Of a DNA stretch of 64,000 nucleotides, positions 8,942 to 18,274 are shown one piece after another. The stretch comes from Pseudomonas silesiensis. Its GTDB lineage: Bacteria; Pseudomonadota; Gammaproteobacteria; Pseudomonadales; Pseudomonadaceae. Location of the stretch: NCBI RefSeq assembly GCF_001661075.1, contig NZ_CP014870.1, positions 4,484,501-4,548,500 of the forward strand. Direction: 5' to 3'. The translations under genes were made by a program, and so were the position numbers. The notes beneath the pieces were generated by a model. It worked only from the letters and a program-made list of their open reading frames with translations. It was not told the origin of the DNA and did not search any database. Position 1 is the stretch's first letter; each line of letters begins with the position of its first letter.

Positions 8942-10045
8942 TCATCCCTGCCGATTGCCCCGCTCGCGCAAATACTCAAGCACAGCCCCCCGCTCCCCCG
9001 CAAACTCGATCCGCGAACCCTTCTTCTCCCGCTGAAACGCATACATCGGATCGTAATACTCGCTCAACAACCCTTCGATCCAGCCCCGGTGCAGATCCAC
9101 CGCCCCACTCTTCGCCTGCTCTGCCAACGCATCCTCCATCAATATCAGCATCCGCCGGTGACGCTCGCCGCCCAGGCGCTTCTGCACATTGTTCAGGCTC
9201 GCCAGCAATCGCTCGGAAAACAGCCCGAAGCCTTCATCGCCATGCACGGCGATGAATTCGGCGCACAAATCCACCACGTAGTCGCGCAGGATCCGCTCCA
9301 CCCGCCCTTCCAGACTGTCTTCCAGCCACACCATCGCAAACTGCTGCATGCCCTGGAACAGCGGCAATGGCAGCGCGCAACTGCCGATCGCCCGGCTCTC
9401 GTCTTCCAGCACGAACTGCTCGATGCCACGGGCGCGCTTCTTCAGTATGTCCACGGCCAGGCGGTTTTCGAAGTCGATGTTGGAGGGTTGACCGGTGGCG
9501 CGTTTGCCGAAGCTGGAGCCGCGATGATTGGCGTGACCTTCAAGGTCCAACCCGTTGCTCAATTGCGTGAGCACCTCGGTCTTGCCGGTGCCGGTCATGC
9601 CGCCCAGCAACACGAAATCGCACTGGGCAATGGCTTGATCGACCGTCTCCAGCAGGAACGTGCGCATTGCCTTATAGCCGCCACCGACCCGCGGATAGTC
9701 GATCCCGGCCTCGTCCTTAAGCCATTGCTGTACAATCTGCGAGCGCAAACCGCCGCGAAAACAGTACAGATAGCCATCGGGATGCGCCCGGGCAAAGTCG
9801 GCCCAGGCCCGGACGCGTTCAGCCTTGATGTCGCCGGAGACCAATTGATGCCCCAGCGTAATCGCGGCTTGCTGACCCTGCTGCTTGTAGCAGGTGCCGA
9901 TCCGCTGCCGTTCGTGGTCGTTCATCAGCGGCAGGTTGACCACGCCGGGGAATGAACCCTTGAGGAATTCGATCGGCGCCCGGGCATCCATCATCGGCCT
10001 GTCGTTGAGAAAGATGTCGCGGTAATCGGTGCAGTCGCGTGACAT
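8942..10045 (-). CDS. selU: tRNA 2-selenouridine synthase
   Basis: A 367-residue enzyme (also called MnmH or YbbB) that replaces sulfur by selenium at the wobble uridine of some tRNAs, via a geranylated intermediate, using selenophosphate. The rhodanese domain (about 1-125) ends in YCFRGG with catalytic Cys95. A P-loop GGMTGTGKT (about 148-156) opens the second domain. The ATG start at 10045 shares its A with the selD stop (TGATG), so the two genes are translationally coupled, which fits donor and user of selenophosphate. Confidence 0.95.
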   Translation of the reverse strand: MSRDCTDYRDIFLNDRPMMDARAPIEFLKGSFPGVVNLPLMNDHERQRIGTCYKQQGQQAAITLGHQLVSGDIKAERVRAWADFARAHPDGYLYCFRGGLRSQIVQQWLKDEAGIDYPRVGGGYKAMRTFLLETVDQAIAQCDFVLLGGMTGTGKTEVLTQLSNGLDLEGHANHRGSSFGKRATGQPSNIDFENRLAVDILKKRARGIEQFVLEDESRAIGSCALPLPLFQGMQQFAMVWLEDSLEGRVERILRDYVVDLCAEFIAVHGDEGFGLFSERLLASLNNVQKRLGGERHRRMLILMEDALAEQAKSGAVDLHRGWIEGLLSEYYDPMYAFQREKKGSRIEFAGERGAVLEYLRERGNRQG

Positions 10046-11079
10046 CAAAACACCTCGACCGCGTTAGTCTGTCGTTCGATCAATTCGCCGATCGGCTCAA
10101 GGTTCAGGCCCAACCCGGCGGCCACTTCGAGAAATTGTGCGTTACCTTCAGGGGTGACTGCGATCAGCAGGCCGCCACTGGTCTGCGGGTCGCAGAGCAC
10201 GCGTTTGTGCAGTTCCTGCAGGCGTCCGAGCTTGCTGGCGTAGCTGTCGAAGTTGCGCAAGGTGCCACCGGGTACGCAACCCTGTTCCAGGTAGTACTCG
10301 ACTCCCGGCAGGCGCGGCACACGCTCGTATTCGATGCGCGCGGTCAACTGGCTGCCATCGGCCATTTCCACCAGATGCCCCAACAGGCCAAAACCGGTGA
10401 CGTCGGTCATCGCGGTCACGCCCTCGAGCTTGCCGAAGCGGCTGCCGGGTTTGTTCAGGGTGCACATCCAGTCACGCGCCAGGCCGATGTCGGCGTGGCG
10501 CAACTTGCCCTTTTTCTCCGCGGTGGTGAGGATGCCGATGCCCAGGGGCTTGGTCAGGTAGAGCAGGCAACCGGCGGTGGCGGTGTCGTTGCGCTTCATG
10601 TGGCGCTTTTCCACCAGCCCGGTCACGGCCAGGCCGAAGATCGGCTCCGGCGCGTCGATGGAATGCCCACCGGCCAACGGGATTCCCGCTTCATCGCACA
10701 CCGAGCGTCCGCCGCGAATCACTTCCCGGGCGATCTCCGGCGCCAGGACATTGACCGGCCAGCCAAGGATGGCAATGGCCATCAGCGGGTCGCCGCCCAT
10801 GGCGTAGATATCGCTGATGGCATTGGTCGCGGCGATGCGGCCGAAATCGAACGGATCGTCGACGATCGGCATGAAGAAGTCGGTGGTCGACACCACGCCC
10901 CGCTCTTCGTCGATGGCATACACCGCCGCGTCATCGCGTGAGGCGTTGCCGACCCAGAGTTTCGGATCAAGATTCTGCGCTCCGCTGCCGGCCAGGATCA
11001 CCTCCAGCACCTGGGGAGAAATCTTGCAGCCACAACCTGCGCCGTGGCTGTATTGGGTCAGTCGGATCGGCTCGCTCAT
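10045..11079 (-). CDS. selD: Selenide, water dikinase (selenophosphate synthetase)
   Basis: A 344-residue enzyme making selenophosphate from selenide and ATP. The amino end [20 protein letters not shown] matches E. coli SelD closely. It has the catalytic Cys16 (a Cys, not selenocysteine, form) and Lys19. The start at 11079 reproduces the family N-terminus; an upstream in-frame ATG at 11103 would add 8 residues. It forms a two-gene operon with selU. selA/selB and selenoprotein genes are not in the window. Confidence 0.95.
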   Translation of the reverse strand: MSEPIRLTQYSHGAGCGCKISPQVLEVILAGSGAQNLDPKLWVGNASRDDAAVYAIDEERGVVSTTDFFMPIVDDPFDFGRIAATNAISDIYAMGGDPLMAIAILGWPVNVLAPEIAREVIRGGRSVCDEAGIPLAGGHSIDAPEPIFGLAVTGLVEKRHMKRNDTATAGCLLYLTKPLGIGILTTAEKKGKLRHADIGLARDWMCTLNKPGSRFGKLEGVTAMTDVTGFGLLGHLVEMADGSQLTARIEYERVPRLPGVEYYLEQGCVPGGTLRNFDSYASKLGRLQELHKRVLCDPQTSGGLLIAVTPEGNAQFLEVAAGLGLNLEPIGELIERQTNAVEVF

Positions 11080-11222
11080 TGGGGAATCATCTCGTGAAGT
11101 CATAGCCCAAGAGTCTACAACAACGCCGGTTTTCAGGCGCTGCCGCAGCCGTCCGACAATCCGAATGAATTTTCCGCAGCCCGGACGATCCTTCTATTAC
11201 CACAGGGAGGATTACGGGCTTT

Positions 11223-11450
11223 ATGAACAATGCAAAACTTTTCGTCATTGAATACACCCTTCATGGCGCTCCCAAGTCTTTCATTATCCGTCTGGAAAAA
11301 ATGGATAACGCAGAGGCCTGGCATTGGGCGAGCTGTGACGCCGGCGTGGGTCGGATCCCGCGCTTCGGCCGGGAGAAGGTGCAAAAGACCAGCAAACCGA
11401 TGGCGGAGAAATTCGGCGTGGAGAACGTCAAGTGGCGCCCGGCGAATTGA
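11223..11450 (+). CDS. Small conserved protein (DUF6555-like)
   Basis: A 75-residue protein with a strong Shine-Dalgarno (GGGAGG) 10 bases before the ATG. It has a beta-rich start (AKLFVIEYTLHGAPKSFIIRLEK), a WHWASCDAGVG core, and a basic tail. I recall related proteins in Pseudomonas labelled DUF6555, function unknown. No signal peptide or membrane segment. It lies 53 bases before a second small gene on the same strand. Confidence 0.65.
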   Translation: MNNAKLFVIEYTLHGAPKSFIIRLEKMDNAEAWHWASCDAGVGRIPRFGREKVQKTSKPMAEKFGVENVKWRPAN

Positions 11451-11503
11451 CCGGTCGCGTCCCGCTTTGAAAATTGAGAGGGGACATTGAGAGGAATTAG
11501 CGC

Positions 11504-11782
11504 ATGACCACGACACCACTCACCAGCATGGCTCACATCGACTACGGCCTGGATACGCTGTTCGGGCGGGTCACCAAAAGCGCCGAATGCCTGGTCGCGC
11601 TTGAACAAGTCGAAAATGATCCCACCCGCTTCGCCCTGCGCGTGCAGGCGCCCGTGCCCGAGGATCTGGAACAGGCGAAGACGCTACTGGTGAAAGTTGA
11701 AGGACGAAAGCTCAGCGGCGTCGTCCGCGATACTGAACGACTGGACGATGAAAGCCTGAAGCTGGAAGTGGAGCCCGACTAG
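11504..11782 (+). CDS. Hypothetical protein, 92 residues
   Basis: A small acidic protein with GAGAGGAA upstream of its ATG. The sequence (MTTTPLTSMAHIDYGLDTLF onward) has no membrane segment, signal or cysteine cluster beyond one Cys. Its last third (LVKVEGRKLSGVVRDTERL) looks like a compact beta fold. I do not recognise a family. It may be co-transcribed with the small gene just upstream. Confidence 0.6.
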   Translation: MTTTPLTSMAHIDYGLDTLFGRVTKSAECLVALEQVENDPTRFALRVQAPVPEDLEQAKTLLVKVEGRKLSGVVRDTERLDDESLKLEVEPD

Positions 11783-11804
11783 GCTCCACCTTTGCCTGGA
11801 TGAG

Positions 11805-11972
11805 CTATTTGCCGTGGGCACACTTGCACCCTTTACTGGCGCATTCTTCGCCGTGTTCATGGTGCTTGGCGCAGGCTTCGCAGCAATAGTGCTTGCCGTG
11901 ACGTGCGATCGGATGTTCGCCTAGCTTGCAGGAGCATTTGGGGCAGTCGCAGATACTTTCACTGTCGATCAT
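11805..11972 (-). CDS. Bacterial metallothionein (BmtA/SmtA family)
   Basis: A 55-residue metal-binding protein with ten cysteines (positions 8, 10, 13, 15, 30, 31, 34, 44, 49, 51) and seven histidines. The pattern CxCxxCxC...HYCCEAC...GCKCAHGK is that of Pseudomonas metallothioneins, which bind Zn(II) and Cd(II) in a four-metal cluster. The start at 11972 has GGAG about 10 bases upstream; a longer frame begins at 12017 but adds non-family sequence. No metal regulator is adjacent. Confidence 0.9.
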   Translation of the reverse strand: MIDSESICDCPKCSCKLGEHPIARHGKHYCCEACAKHHEHGEECASKGCKCAHGK

Positions 11973-12038
11973 GAGTCTGACTCCATAGGTATGGTTGTCC
12001 GGCGCTGGACTGCGCACCGTAATACCAGTGTAGGAGCG

Positions 12039-12494
12039 TCATGCCTGCCGTGTAGTGCTGCGGTACATGAACAGCAACGCCAAGGCGAGAAGCCCCATCG
12101 CCAATACCCGACTGCCGGACAGCTCTATCGGCGGATTGCCCAGCCAGCCGAAGTTATCGATCAACATCCCCATGCCCAGTTGCCCGACGATCACGGCGAC
12201 CGTTGCCACGGCTGTGCCCACCCGTGGCACCGCGCCGACCATCACCATCATGTACACCACGCCGAACAATGCGCCGCCGAGCTGCCACTTCGGCACATCC
12301 AACAGGCTCATGGCATGGGCCGGTTCGAAAAACAGGATCAACAACCCGGTGACCACGGCACCCACCACGAAGGTCAGCAAACTGCTGCGCAACACGCCGA
12401 CCGTTTCCCCCAGTCGCCCGTTGATCGCCGCCTGGACACTCAATACCGCACCGGCGGCCACGACCACCGCCAACAACATGATCAGATTCATCAT
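12039..12494 (-). CDS. DMT-superfamily half-size transporter (YdcZ/DUF606), second of pair
   Basis: A 151-residue integral membrane protein with five predicted helices, of the DUF606/YdcZ group. Motifs include AAINGRLGETVG and GMLIDNFGWLG, the latter shared with its neighbour. The ATG at 12494 overlaps the stop of the upstream gene (TGATG), so both are translated from one message. The two are distant homologues of each other and may act as a heterodimer. The substrate is unknown. Confidence 0.8.
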   Translation of the reverse strand: MMNLIMLLAVVVAAGAVLSVQAAINGRLGETVGVLRSSLLTFVVGAVVTGLLILFFEPAHAMSLLDVPKWQLGGALFGVVYMMVMVGAVPRVGTAVATVAVIVGQLGMGMLIDNFGWLGNPPIELSGSRVLAMGLLALALLFMYRSTTRQA

Positions 12495-12988
12495 CAACCC
12501 CGGGCAATCAGTACAAGTGCCGCGACAATCAGCAGCAAGGCCAGCCAACGTTCACCGTTGACCTTTTTGCGGGTGGCGCCAAACCAGCCGAAGTGATCGA
12601 TCAGCACACTCTTGCCGACCTGCCCGGAGAGAATCGCGATCATGGTCATGGCGATGCCGATGTGCGGCGTGGCCAGGGTCAGCACCACCACGTAGATCGG
12701 CCCGAGAAAACCGCCGATCAATTGCCAGCGCGGCAGCTCGTTCAAAGCCGGCCCCTGTTGCGGGCCGCTGAACAACAGCAGCAGAAACAGAATCGCCGAG
12801 CCCACGCCGAAGATGCTCAAGGTCGCCCACAAGTGCCCGACCTGAACCCCCAGCGGCCCAAGCAGGCCTGCCTCCACGGAAAGGCCCATGCCGGCGAGAA
12901 TGACCAATGGCAGCAGCAATAGACGCAAGCCGGGGTTGGTGGTTGGCGTTGCGACATCGCAAATATTATCGATTGAAGAAGATTGCAT
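12494..12988 (-). CDS. DMT-superfamily half-size transporter (YdcZ/DUF606), first of pair
   Basis: A 164-residue membrane protein with five predicted helices. A longer N-terminal lead (MQSSSIDNICDVATPTTNPG) precedes helix 1. The motif SVLIDHFGWFG parallels MLIDNFGWLG in its partner, showing common ancestry. The family is a half-size relative of EamA exporters. A LysR-type regulator is divergent 260 bases away across a REP pair and is the obvious candidate regulator. Confidence 0.8.
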   Translation of the reverse strand: MQSSSIDNICDVATPTTNPGLRLLLLPLVILAGMGLSVEAGLLGPLGVQVGHLWATLSIFGVGSAILFLLLLFSGPQQGPALNELPRWQLIGGFLGPIYVVVLTLATPHIGIAMTMIAILSGQVGKSVLIDHFGWFGATRKKVNGERWLALLLIVAALVLIARG

Positions 12989-13022
12989 CGGGAGCTCCGG
13001 TGTAGTCGATCAAAACGCGAAC

Positions 13023-13142
13023 CCTGTAGGAGCGAGCTTGCTCGCGAAGAATCAGAGGGCGGCGCGTTCATCCAGACTGCACGCGTCATCGTTTACGTCC
13101 TTCGTCGGAACGCCGCCCGGAGCAAGCATCGCTCCTACAGGG
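13023..13142. repeat. REP/BIME inverted pair, variant arm
   Basis: Left arm CCTGTAGGAGCGAGCTTGCT. The right arm (13100-13142) carries the variant TTCGTCGGAACGCCGCCCGG before AGCAAGCATCGCTCCTACAG. Confidence 0.85.
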
Positions 13143-13248
13143 TTTGCATTGTCAGTGGAATTGGCGCGCATTATCGGCTGGCGGCGCTTTGCGATAAATG
13201 GGAGCATCCGGATAACACTTTTGCGCAAACCGCACAGCAGGATTGATC

Positions 13249-14190
13249 ATGCACGGTCTCAACGAACTGGGATTCAAGGCTCTTCGACTGTTTGTCGCTG
13301 TACTGGATCACGGCAGCTTTTCCGAAGTGGCCCGCCGTGAGGGCCTGGCGCCCTCGTCGATTTCGCGGCAGATCCAGCTGATGGAACAGGCCTTGAACCA
13401 ACAATTGCTCTACCGCCATACCCGCGCCGTTACCCCCACCGAGGCCGGGCGGATGCTCGGCCATCACGCACGGCTGGTGCTGGTGCAACTGGAAGAAGCC
13501 GAACAGGCTTTGCAGGAACAGCAAAGCGACCCCAGCGGGCTGGTGCGGATCAATGCGCCGGTGGTGTTTGGTCAACGGCATCTGACCCCGTGGCTGGGGC
13601 AGCTGTGCGAGCGCTATCCGAAACTACAACTGGATATCCAGCAGACCGACAGCTACATCGACCCATTGCAGGAAGGCGCCGACTTGCTGTTTCGCATCGG
13701 CCCGCTGCACGATTCGAGCATGCAGGCACGTATCCTGGCGCCGCACCGCTTTCAAGTCGCAGCGAGCCCGGCTTACCTCAAGCGCCACGGCACGCCGCGA
13801 CATCCGAACGAACTGCAGGCCCATCAATGCCTGGCCTACAAGGGCGTGACCGGCCAGCAGCGCTGGTTTTTTCGCCAAGGCCAGCAGGATTGGACGCCCT
13901 GTTCGGTGAAGGGACCGATCACCGGCAACCACGCCGACACGCTGACCCAGGCCGCCGAGCAAGGCCTGGGGCTGGTGATGTTTCCGTCGTGGCTGATTGG
14001 CGAAGCGGTGCGCAACGGCACGCTGGTGCCGGTGCTGGGGGACTATCAGGTATCCAACAGCCTCGAACCGCAGCAGATTGCCGTGCTCTGGCCGGGCAGT
14101 CGACGGTTGTCGGTGAAAGTCAGGACGGTGATCGATTTTTTTGTCGAGTGCTTTGGTGCGGTGCCGTATTGGGACAGGCCGTCCAATTAA
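13249..14190 (+). CDS. LysR-family transcriptional regulator
   Basis: A 313-residue LTTR. The N-terminal winged helix-turn-helix (about 8-66) has ALRLFVAVLDHGSFSEVARR and APSSISRQIQLMEQAL. The effector domain (about 90-300) is of the periplasmic-binding fold. The ATG at 13249 has CAGGA upstream. It is divergent from the paired DMT genes, the usual layout for a LysR and its target. Confidence 0.9.
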   Translation: MHGLNELGFKALRLFVAVLDHGSFSEVARREGLAPSSISRQIQLMEQALNQQLLYRHTRAVTPTEAGRMLGHHARLVLVQLEEAEQALQEQQSDPSGLVRINAPVVFGQRHLTPWLGQLCERYPKLQLDIQQTDSYIDPLQEGADLLFRIGPLHDSSMQARILAPHRFQVAASPAYLKRHGTPRHPNELQAHQCLAYKGVTGQQRWFFRQGQQDWTPCSVKGPITGNHADTLTQAAEQGLGLVMFPSWLIGEAVRNGTLVPVLGDYQVSNSLEPQQIAVLWPGSRRLSVKVRTVIDFFVECFGAVPYWDRPSN

Positions 14191-14208
14191 GGATTGAACA
14201 CCACAATC

Positions 14209-14302
14209 ACTGTGGGAGCGAGCTTGCTCGCGATGGCGGTATGTCAGTCGATATCTCTGTTGCCTGACACACTGCCATCGCGAGCAAGCTCGCTCCCACA
14301 GG
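14209..14302. repeat. REP/BIME inverted pair
   Basis: Arms CTGTGGGAGCGAGCTTGCTC (left) and its complement (right), with matching GCGATGGC extensions. It lies between convergent genes. Confidence 0.85.
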
Positions 14303-14313
14303 GGGTGATGTGA

Positions 14314-15630
14314 CTACAACACCATCGCCGCCACCCAGCCAAACCCCAGCAAGGGCAGGTTGTAATGCAGGAACGTCGGGACCACGGTGTCCCAGATGTG
14401 GTGATGCTGGCCATCGATGTTCAGGCCGGAGGTCGGGCCCAGCGTCGAGTCCGAGGCGGGCGAACCGGCGTCACCCAGGGCGCCGGCCGTACCGACGATG
14501 CTGACGATCGCCAACGGGCTGAAGCCCAGTTGCACGCACAGCGGCACGAAAATCACCGCCAGGATCGGCACGGTGGAAAACGACGAACCGATGCCCATGG
14601 TCACCAGCAGACCCACCAGCAACATCAGCAACGCGCCGACGGCCTTGCTGTGGCCGATCCACGAGGCCGAGGTCTCGACCAGCGTCTGCACCTCCCCGGT
14701 GGCTTTGATCACTTCGCCGAAGCCGGAGGCAGCGATCATGATGAAGCCGATCATCGCCATCATCTTCATGCCTTCGGTGAACAGGTCGTCGGTGTCGCGC
14801 CATTTGACGATGCCCGATGCCGAAAAAATCAGAAACCCGGCCAACGCACCGATGATCATCGAGTCCAGCAGCAGCTGAACGATGAACGCCGCGGCGATTG
14901 CCAGGCCGGCCACCATCAGGCTCAGGGGGTTGTACTGCACCGCGACCTGTTCGACCTGTTCGATTTTTTCCAGGTTGTAGACCCGCTTCTTGCGGTAGCT
15001 GATAAAGGCCGCGCCAAGGCCGAACACCATGCCCAGCGCCGGAATGCCCATGGCATGGGTGACGTTGATGCCACTGATATCGACGCCGCTACGGGCCACG
15101 TTGGCCAGCAGGATTTCATTGAGGAAAATGTTGCCGAAGCCCACGGGCAGGAACATGTACGGCGTGATCAGCCCAAAGGTAATGACACAGGCGATCAACC
15201 GTCGGTCCAGTTGCAGCTTGGTCAGCACGTATAACAGTGGCGGCACCAGCAGCGGAATAAAGGCGATATGTATCGGCAAGATATTCTGCGAGGCGATGGC
15301 CACCACCCAGAGCAAGCCGATCAGCAGCCACTTGACCTGACCGCCACCGCTGGCGTGCTGGCGATCGACCATCGCCAGGGCCTTGTCGGCCAGGGCATGG
15401 GCCAGGCCAGACTTGGCAATGGCCACCGCGAACGCACCGAGCAAGGCGTAGGACAAAGCGACCGTCGCCCCGCCGCCCAGCCCGCTGTTGAACGCCTTGA
15501 GCGTCGCGTCGATGCCCAGGCCACCGGTCAAGCCACCGACCAGCGCGCCCACGATCAGCGCGATCACCACATGCACGCGGGACAGGCTGAGTATCAGCAT
15601 GACGCCGACCGCGGCAATTACTGCATTCAT
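14314..15630 (-). CDS. Na+/H+ antiporter-family membrane protein
   Basis: A 438-residue inner-membrane carrier with about 11-12 hydrophobic helices, of the group annotated as Na+/H+ antiporter family (YuiF-like). Characteristic stretches are [37 protein letters not shown] and [20 protein letters not shown]. The start at 15630 has TTGAGG upstream. Its place beside a CtpM-like chemoreceptor recalls PA2652-PA2653 of P. aeruginosa, so a link to organic-acid uptake is possible. The transported solute is not proven by sequence. Confidence 0.75.
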   Translation of the reverse strand: MNAVIAAVGVMLILSLSRVHVVIALIVGALVGGLTGGLGIDATLKAFNSGLGGGATVALSYALLGAFAVAIAKSGLAHALADKALAMVDRQHASGGGQVKWLLIGLLWVVAIASQNILPIHIAFIPLLVPPLLYVLTKLQLDRRLIACVITFGLITPYMFLPVGFGNIFLNEILLANVARSGVDISGINVTHAMGIPALGMVFGLGAAFISYRKKRVYNLEKIEQVEQVAVQYNPLSLMVAGLAIAAAFIVQLLLDSMIIGALAGFLIFSASGIVKWRDTDDLFTEGMKMMAMIGFIMIAASGFGEVIKATGEVQTLVETSASWIGHSKAVGALLMLLVGLLVTMGIGSSFSTVPILAVIFVPLCVQLGFSPLAIVSIVGTAGALGDAGSPASDSTLGPTSGLNIDGQHHHIWDTVVPTFLHYNLPLLGFGWVAAMVL

Positions 15631-15766
15631 TATCAAGACCTCAAGACAAACGGAATGAGTCCGGCCGGCAGTCTGCGTGAGCCGCCAGCGGATTGAAGAA
15701 TGGGTTTTATTAGAGGGCGGGCACTTTGCCGCAGAGTCCCCCCCATGTCAAAGCCCCTACGCGATC

Positions 15767-15860
15767 CCCTGTAGGAGCGAGGCTTGCCCGCGAAGAACGA
15801 TAACGCGGTTCTCAATGGAACCGCGTAACGGCCTTCGCGGGCAAGCCTCGCTCCTACAGG
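15767..15860. repeat. REP/BIME inverted pair
   Basis: CCCTGTAGGAGCGAGGCTTG at the left and its complement at the right. An extra inner palindrome ACGCGGTT...AACCGCGT lies between the arms. Confidence 0.85.
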
Positions 15861-15911
15861 AGGCCTGTGCAAGGCATCCATTCAGGTAAGTCTCTTATTG
15901 ACCGGACGGCA

Positions 15912-15938
15912 TAAAGAAAGCCGACCCCCTGCCGCTAC
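15912..15938 (+). promoter_or_regulatory. Candidate FliA (sigma-28) promoter of the chemoreceptor gene
   Basis: TAAAGAAA, 11 bases, then GCCGCTAC, against the consensus TAAAGTTT-N11-GCCGATAA. The -35 half and the GCCG core fit; the last four bases fit poorly. It lies 42 bases before the start of the MCP gene. Chemoreceptor genes are often FliA-dependent. Confidence 0.4.
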
Positions 15939-15979
15939 AGTGCCGAGTCTCAGATAATTATCGAATAAAGGACGTCTCC

Positions 15980-18127
15980 ATGTCGCTCAGACAACTTTCC
16001 ATTCAATGGAAGATCACCCTGCTCGCCGGGCTGTGCCTGGCCGGTATCGTGACCCTGCTGGTGGGTCTTTCGCTGTATCGCATGGAGCACAGCGCCGCGC
16101 TGGTGAAAACCTCGAGCATGGAGATGCTGACCGAAGCCGCCCAGGCCCGGATCGAATCCCAGGGTGAAAACCAGGCACTGGAGATTCGCCAGCAGTTCAT
16201 GGACGCCTATCAATACGGCCACGGCTTTTCCCGCCAGGTGCTGTTCCTGCGAGACCAGGCCGAGAAGCGCTTCCTGGACGCCTTCGACCTGCGCGAAGAC
16301 CTGACCCGCCAGGTCAAGTCGGCGCTGCAAGCCAACCCGGAGCTGCTTGGCCTGTCGCTGGTGTTCGAAGCCAATGCGCTGGACGGCAAGGACGATCTGT
16401 TTACCGGCCAGGCGGAACTGGGCAGCAACGACAAGGGCCGCTTCGCCCTGTATTGGTCGCAACCGACACCGGGCAAGGTGACCTCCATGGCGCTACCCGA
16501 AAGCGACATGGCCGACACCGGCACCGGGCCCAGCGGCGAGCCGGCGAACGCCTGGTTCACCTGCCCGCGCACCACGCTCAAGCCCTGCGTGATCGAGCCC
16601 TACTTCTATGTGATCGACGGGCAGAAGGTGCTGATGACCAGCATCGTTTTCCCGCTGATGGTCAATGGCAAGGTCATCGCGTCGCTGTCGGCGGACATCA
16701 ACCTCAACAGCCTGCAAGCGGTCAGCCAGGGCGCCAGCAAGAAGCTGTATGACGGCCAGACCAACGTCAGCATCATCAGCCCGGTCGGTTTGCTCGCCGG
16801 TTACAGCCCGGACGCCAGCAAACTCAGCCAGCGCCTGGACGCCGTCGACCCAACCAACGGTGCCGAACTGATTCGCATGCTCGCCGCCGGCAGCCAGACC
16901 AAAAGCCTGCACAGCAACCAACAGCTAAAGGTGCTGGCGCCGTTCCAGCCGATTCCCGGTGGCAAGTCCTGGGGCGTGTTGCTCGAGGTGCCGGAAAAAG
17001 TGCTGGTCGGCCCTGCCGAAGCCCTGAAGAAACAACTCGATGACAGCAACACCGCCGGCACGCTGATGGAACTCGGCCTCGGTGCGCTGGCGGCGTTGAT
17101 CGGCCTGTTGCTGGTGTGGCTGATGGCGCGCAGCGTGACCAAGCCGATTCTCGGCGTGGCGCACATGCTCGAAGACATCGCCAGCGGCGAAGGCGACCTG
17201 ACCCGACGCCTGGCCTACGACAAACAGGATGAACTGGGCCAGTTGGCCGGCTGGTTCAATCGCTTCCTCGACAAGCTGCAACCGATCATTGCCGAGGTCA
17301 AACGCTCGGTGCAGGACGCGCGCAGCACGGCGGATCAGTCGTCCGCCATCGCCACCCAGACCAGTGCCGGCATGGAACAGCAATACCGCCAGGTGGATCA
17401 GGTCGCGACCGCCTCCCACGAGATGAGCGCCACCGCCCAGGACGTCGCCCGCAGCGCCGCACAGGCGGCACAAGCAGCGCGGGACGCTGATCACGCCACC
17501 CGGCGCGGTCTGAGCGTGATCGACCAGACCACCACCAGCATCGACAACCTCGCCGCCGACATGAGCGCGGCCATGGTGCAAGTCGAAGGCCTGGCCGCCA
17601 ATAGCGAGAAAATCGGTTCGGTGCTGGAAGTGATTCGCGCCATCGCCGAACAGACCAACCTGCTGGCCCTCAACGCCGCGATCGAAGCGGCCCGCGCCGG
17701 TGAGGCCGGACGTGGTTTTGCCGTGGTCGCCGATGAAGTGCGCAACCTGGCACGCCGGACCCAGGAGTCCGTGGAAGAGACCCGCCTGGTGATCGAGCAG
17801 TTGCAGAGCGGCACCCAGGAGGTGGTCGGGTCAATGAGCAACAGCCATCGCCAGGCCCAGGGCAGTGTCGAGCAAGTAGGCCATGCCGTGACGGCACTGC
17901 GCCAGATTGGCGAAGCGGTGACGGTGATCAGCGACATGAACCTGCAGATCGCCAGTGCTGCGGAAGAGCAAAGCGCCGTGGCCGAGGAGATTAACAACAA
18001 CGTGGCGACGATTCGGGATGTGACCGAGTCGCTGTCGGGCCAGGCCAATGAATCGGCGCGGGTGAGTCAGTCGCTGAACAGCCTGGCCAATCAGCAGCAG
18101 AGTTTGATGGATCAGTTCCGCGTCTGA
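15980..18127 (+). CDS. Methyl-accepting chemotaxis protein, dCache type (CtpM-like)
   Basis: A 715-residue inner-membrane chemoreceptor. TM1 (about 13-33) is followed by a large periplasmic double-Cache domain (about 40-350), with [23 protein letters not shown] and a membrane-proximal [13 protein letters not shown] segment. TM2 (about 357-377), HAMP ([28 protein letters not shown]) and a full signalling domain follow, with the hairpin [21 protein letters not shown]. From memory the sensor region resembles the malate receptor CtpM (PA2652), and the antiporter next door matches PA2653. There is no C-terminal CheR-docking pentapeptide (it ends MDQFRV). Confidence 0.85.
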   Translation: MSLRQLSIQWKITLLAGLCLAGIVTLLVGLSLYRMEHSAALVKTSSMEMLTEAAQARIESQGENQALEIRQQFMDAYQYGHGFSRQVLFLRDQAEKRFLDAFDLREDLTRQVKSALQANPELLGLSLVFEANALDGKDDLFTGQAELGSNDKGRFALYWSQPTPGKVTSMALPESDMADTGTGPSGEPANAWFTCPRTTLKPCVIEPYFYVIDGQKVLMTSIVFPLMVNGKVIASLSADINLNSLQAVSQGASKKLYDGQTNVSIISPVGLLAGYSPDASKLSQRLDAVDPTNGAELIRMLAAGSQTKSLHSNQQLKVLAPFQPIPGGKSWGVLLEVPEKVLVGPAEALKKQLDDSNTAGTLMELGLGALAALIGLLLVWLMARSVTKPILGVAHMLEDIASGEGDLTRRLAYDKQDELGQLAGWFNRFLDKLQPIIAEVKRSVQDARSTADQSSAIATQTSAGMEQQYRQVDQVATASHEMSATAQDVARSAAQAAQAARDADHATRRGLSVIDQTTTSIDNLAADMSAAMVQVEGLAANSEKIGSVLEVIRAIAEQTNLLALNAAIEAARAGEAGRGFAVVADEVRNLARRTQESVEETRLVIEQLQSGTQEVVGSMSNSHRQAQGSVEQVGHAVTALRQIGEAVTVISDMNLQIASAAEEQSAVAEEINNNVATIRDVTESLSGQANESARVSQSLNSLANQQQSLMDQFRV

Positions 18128-18154
18128 CGCAGATTTTGTATCCACTGAAGATCA

Positions 18155-18248
18155 ACTGTGGGAGCGAGCTTGCTCGCGATAGCGGCCTGACAGTCGACAT
18201 TGATGTTGAATGTACTTGCGCAATCGCGAGCAAGCTCGCTCCCACAGG
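18155..18248. repeat. REP/BIME inverted pair
   Basis: CTGTGGGAGCGAGCTTGCTC with complement at the right (AATCGCGAGCAAGCTCGCTC), between the convergent MCP and kinase genes. Confidence 0.85.
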
Positions 18249-18274
18249 TTTCTCGGTTTTGCTTTGGATCGGGA

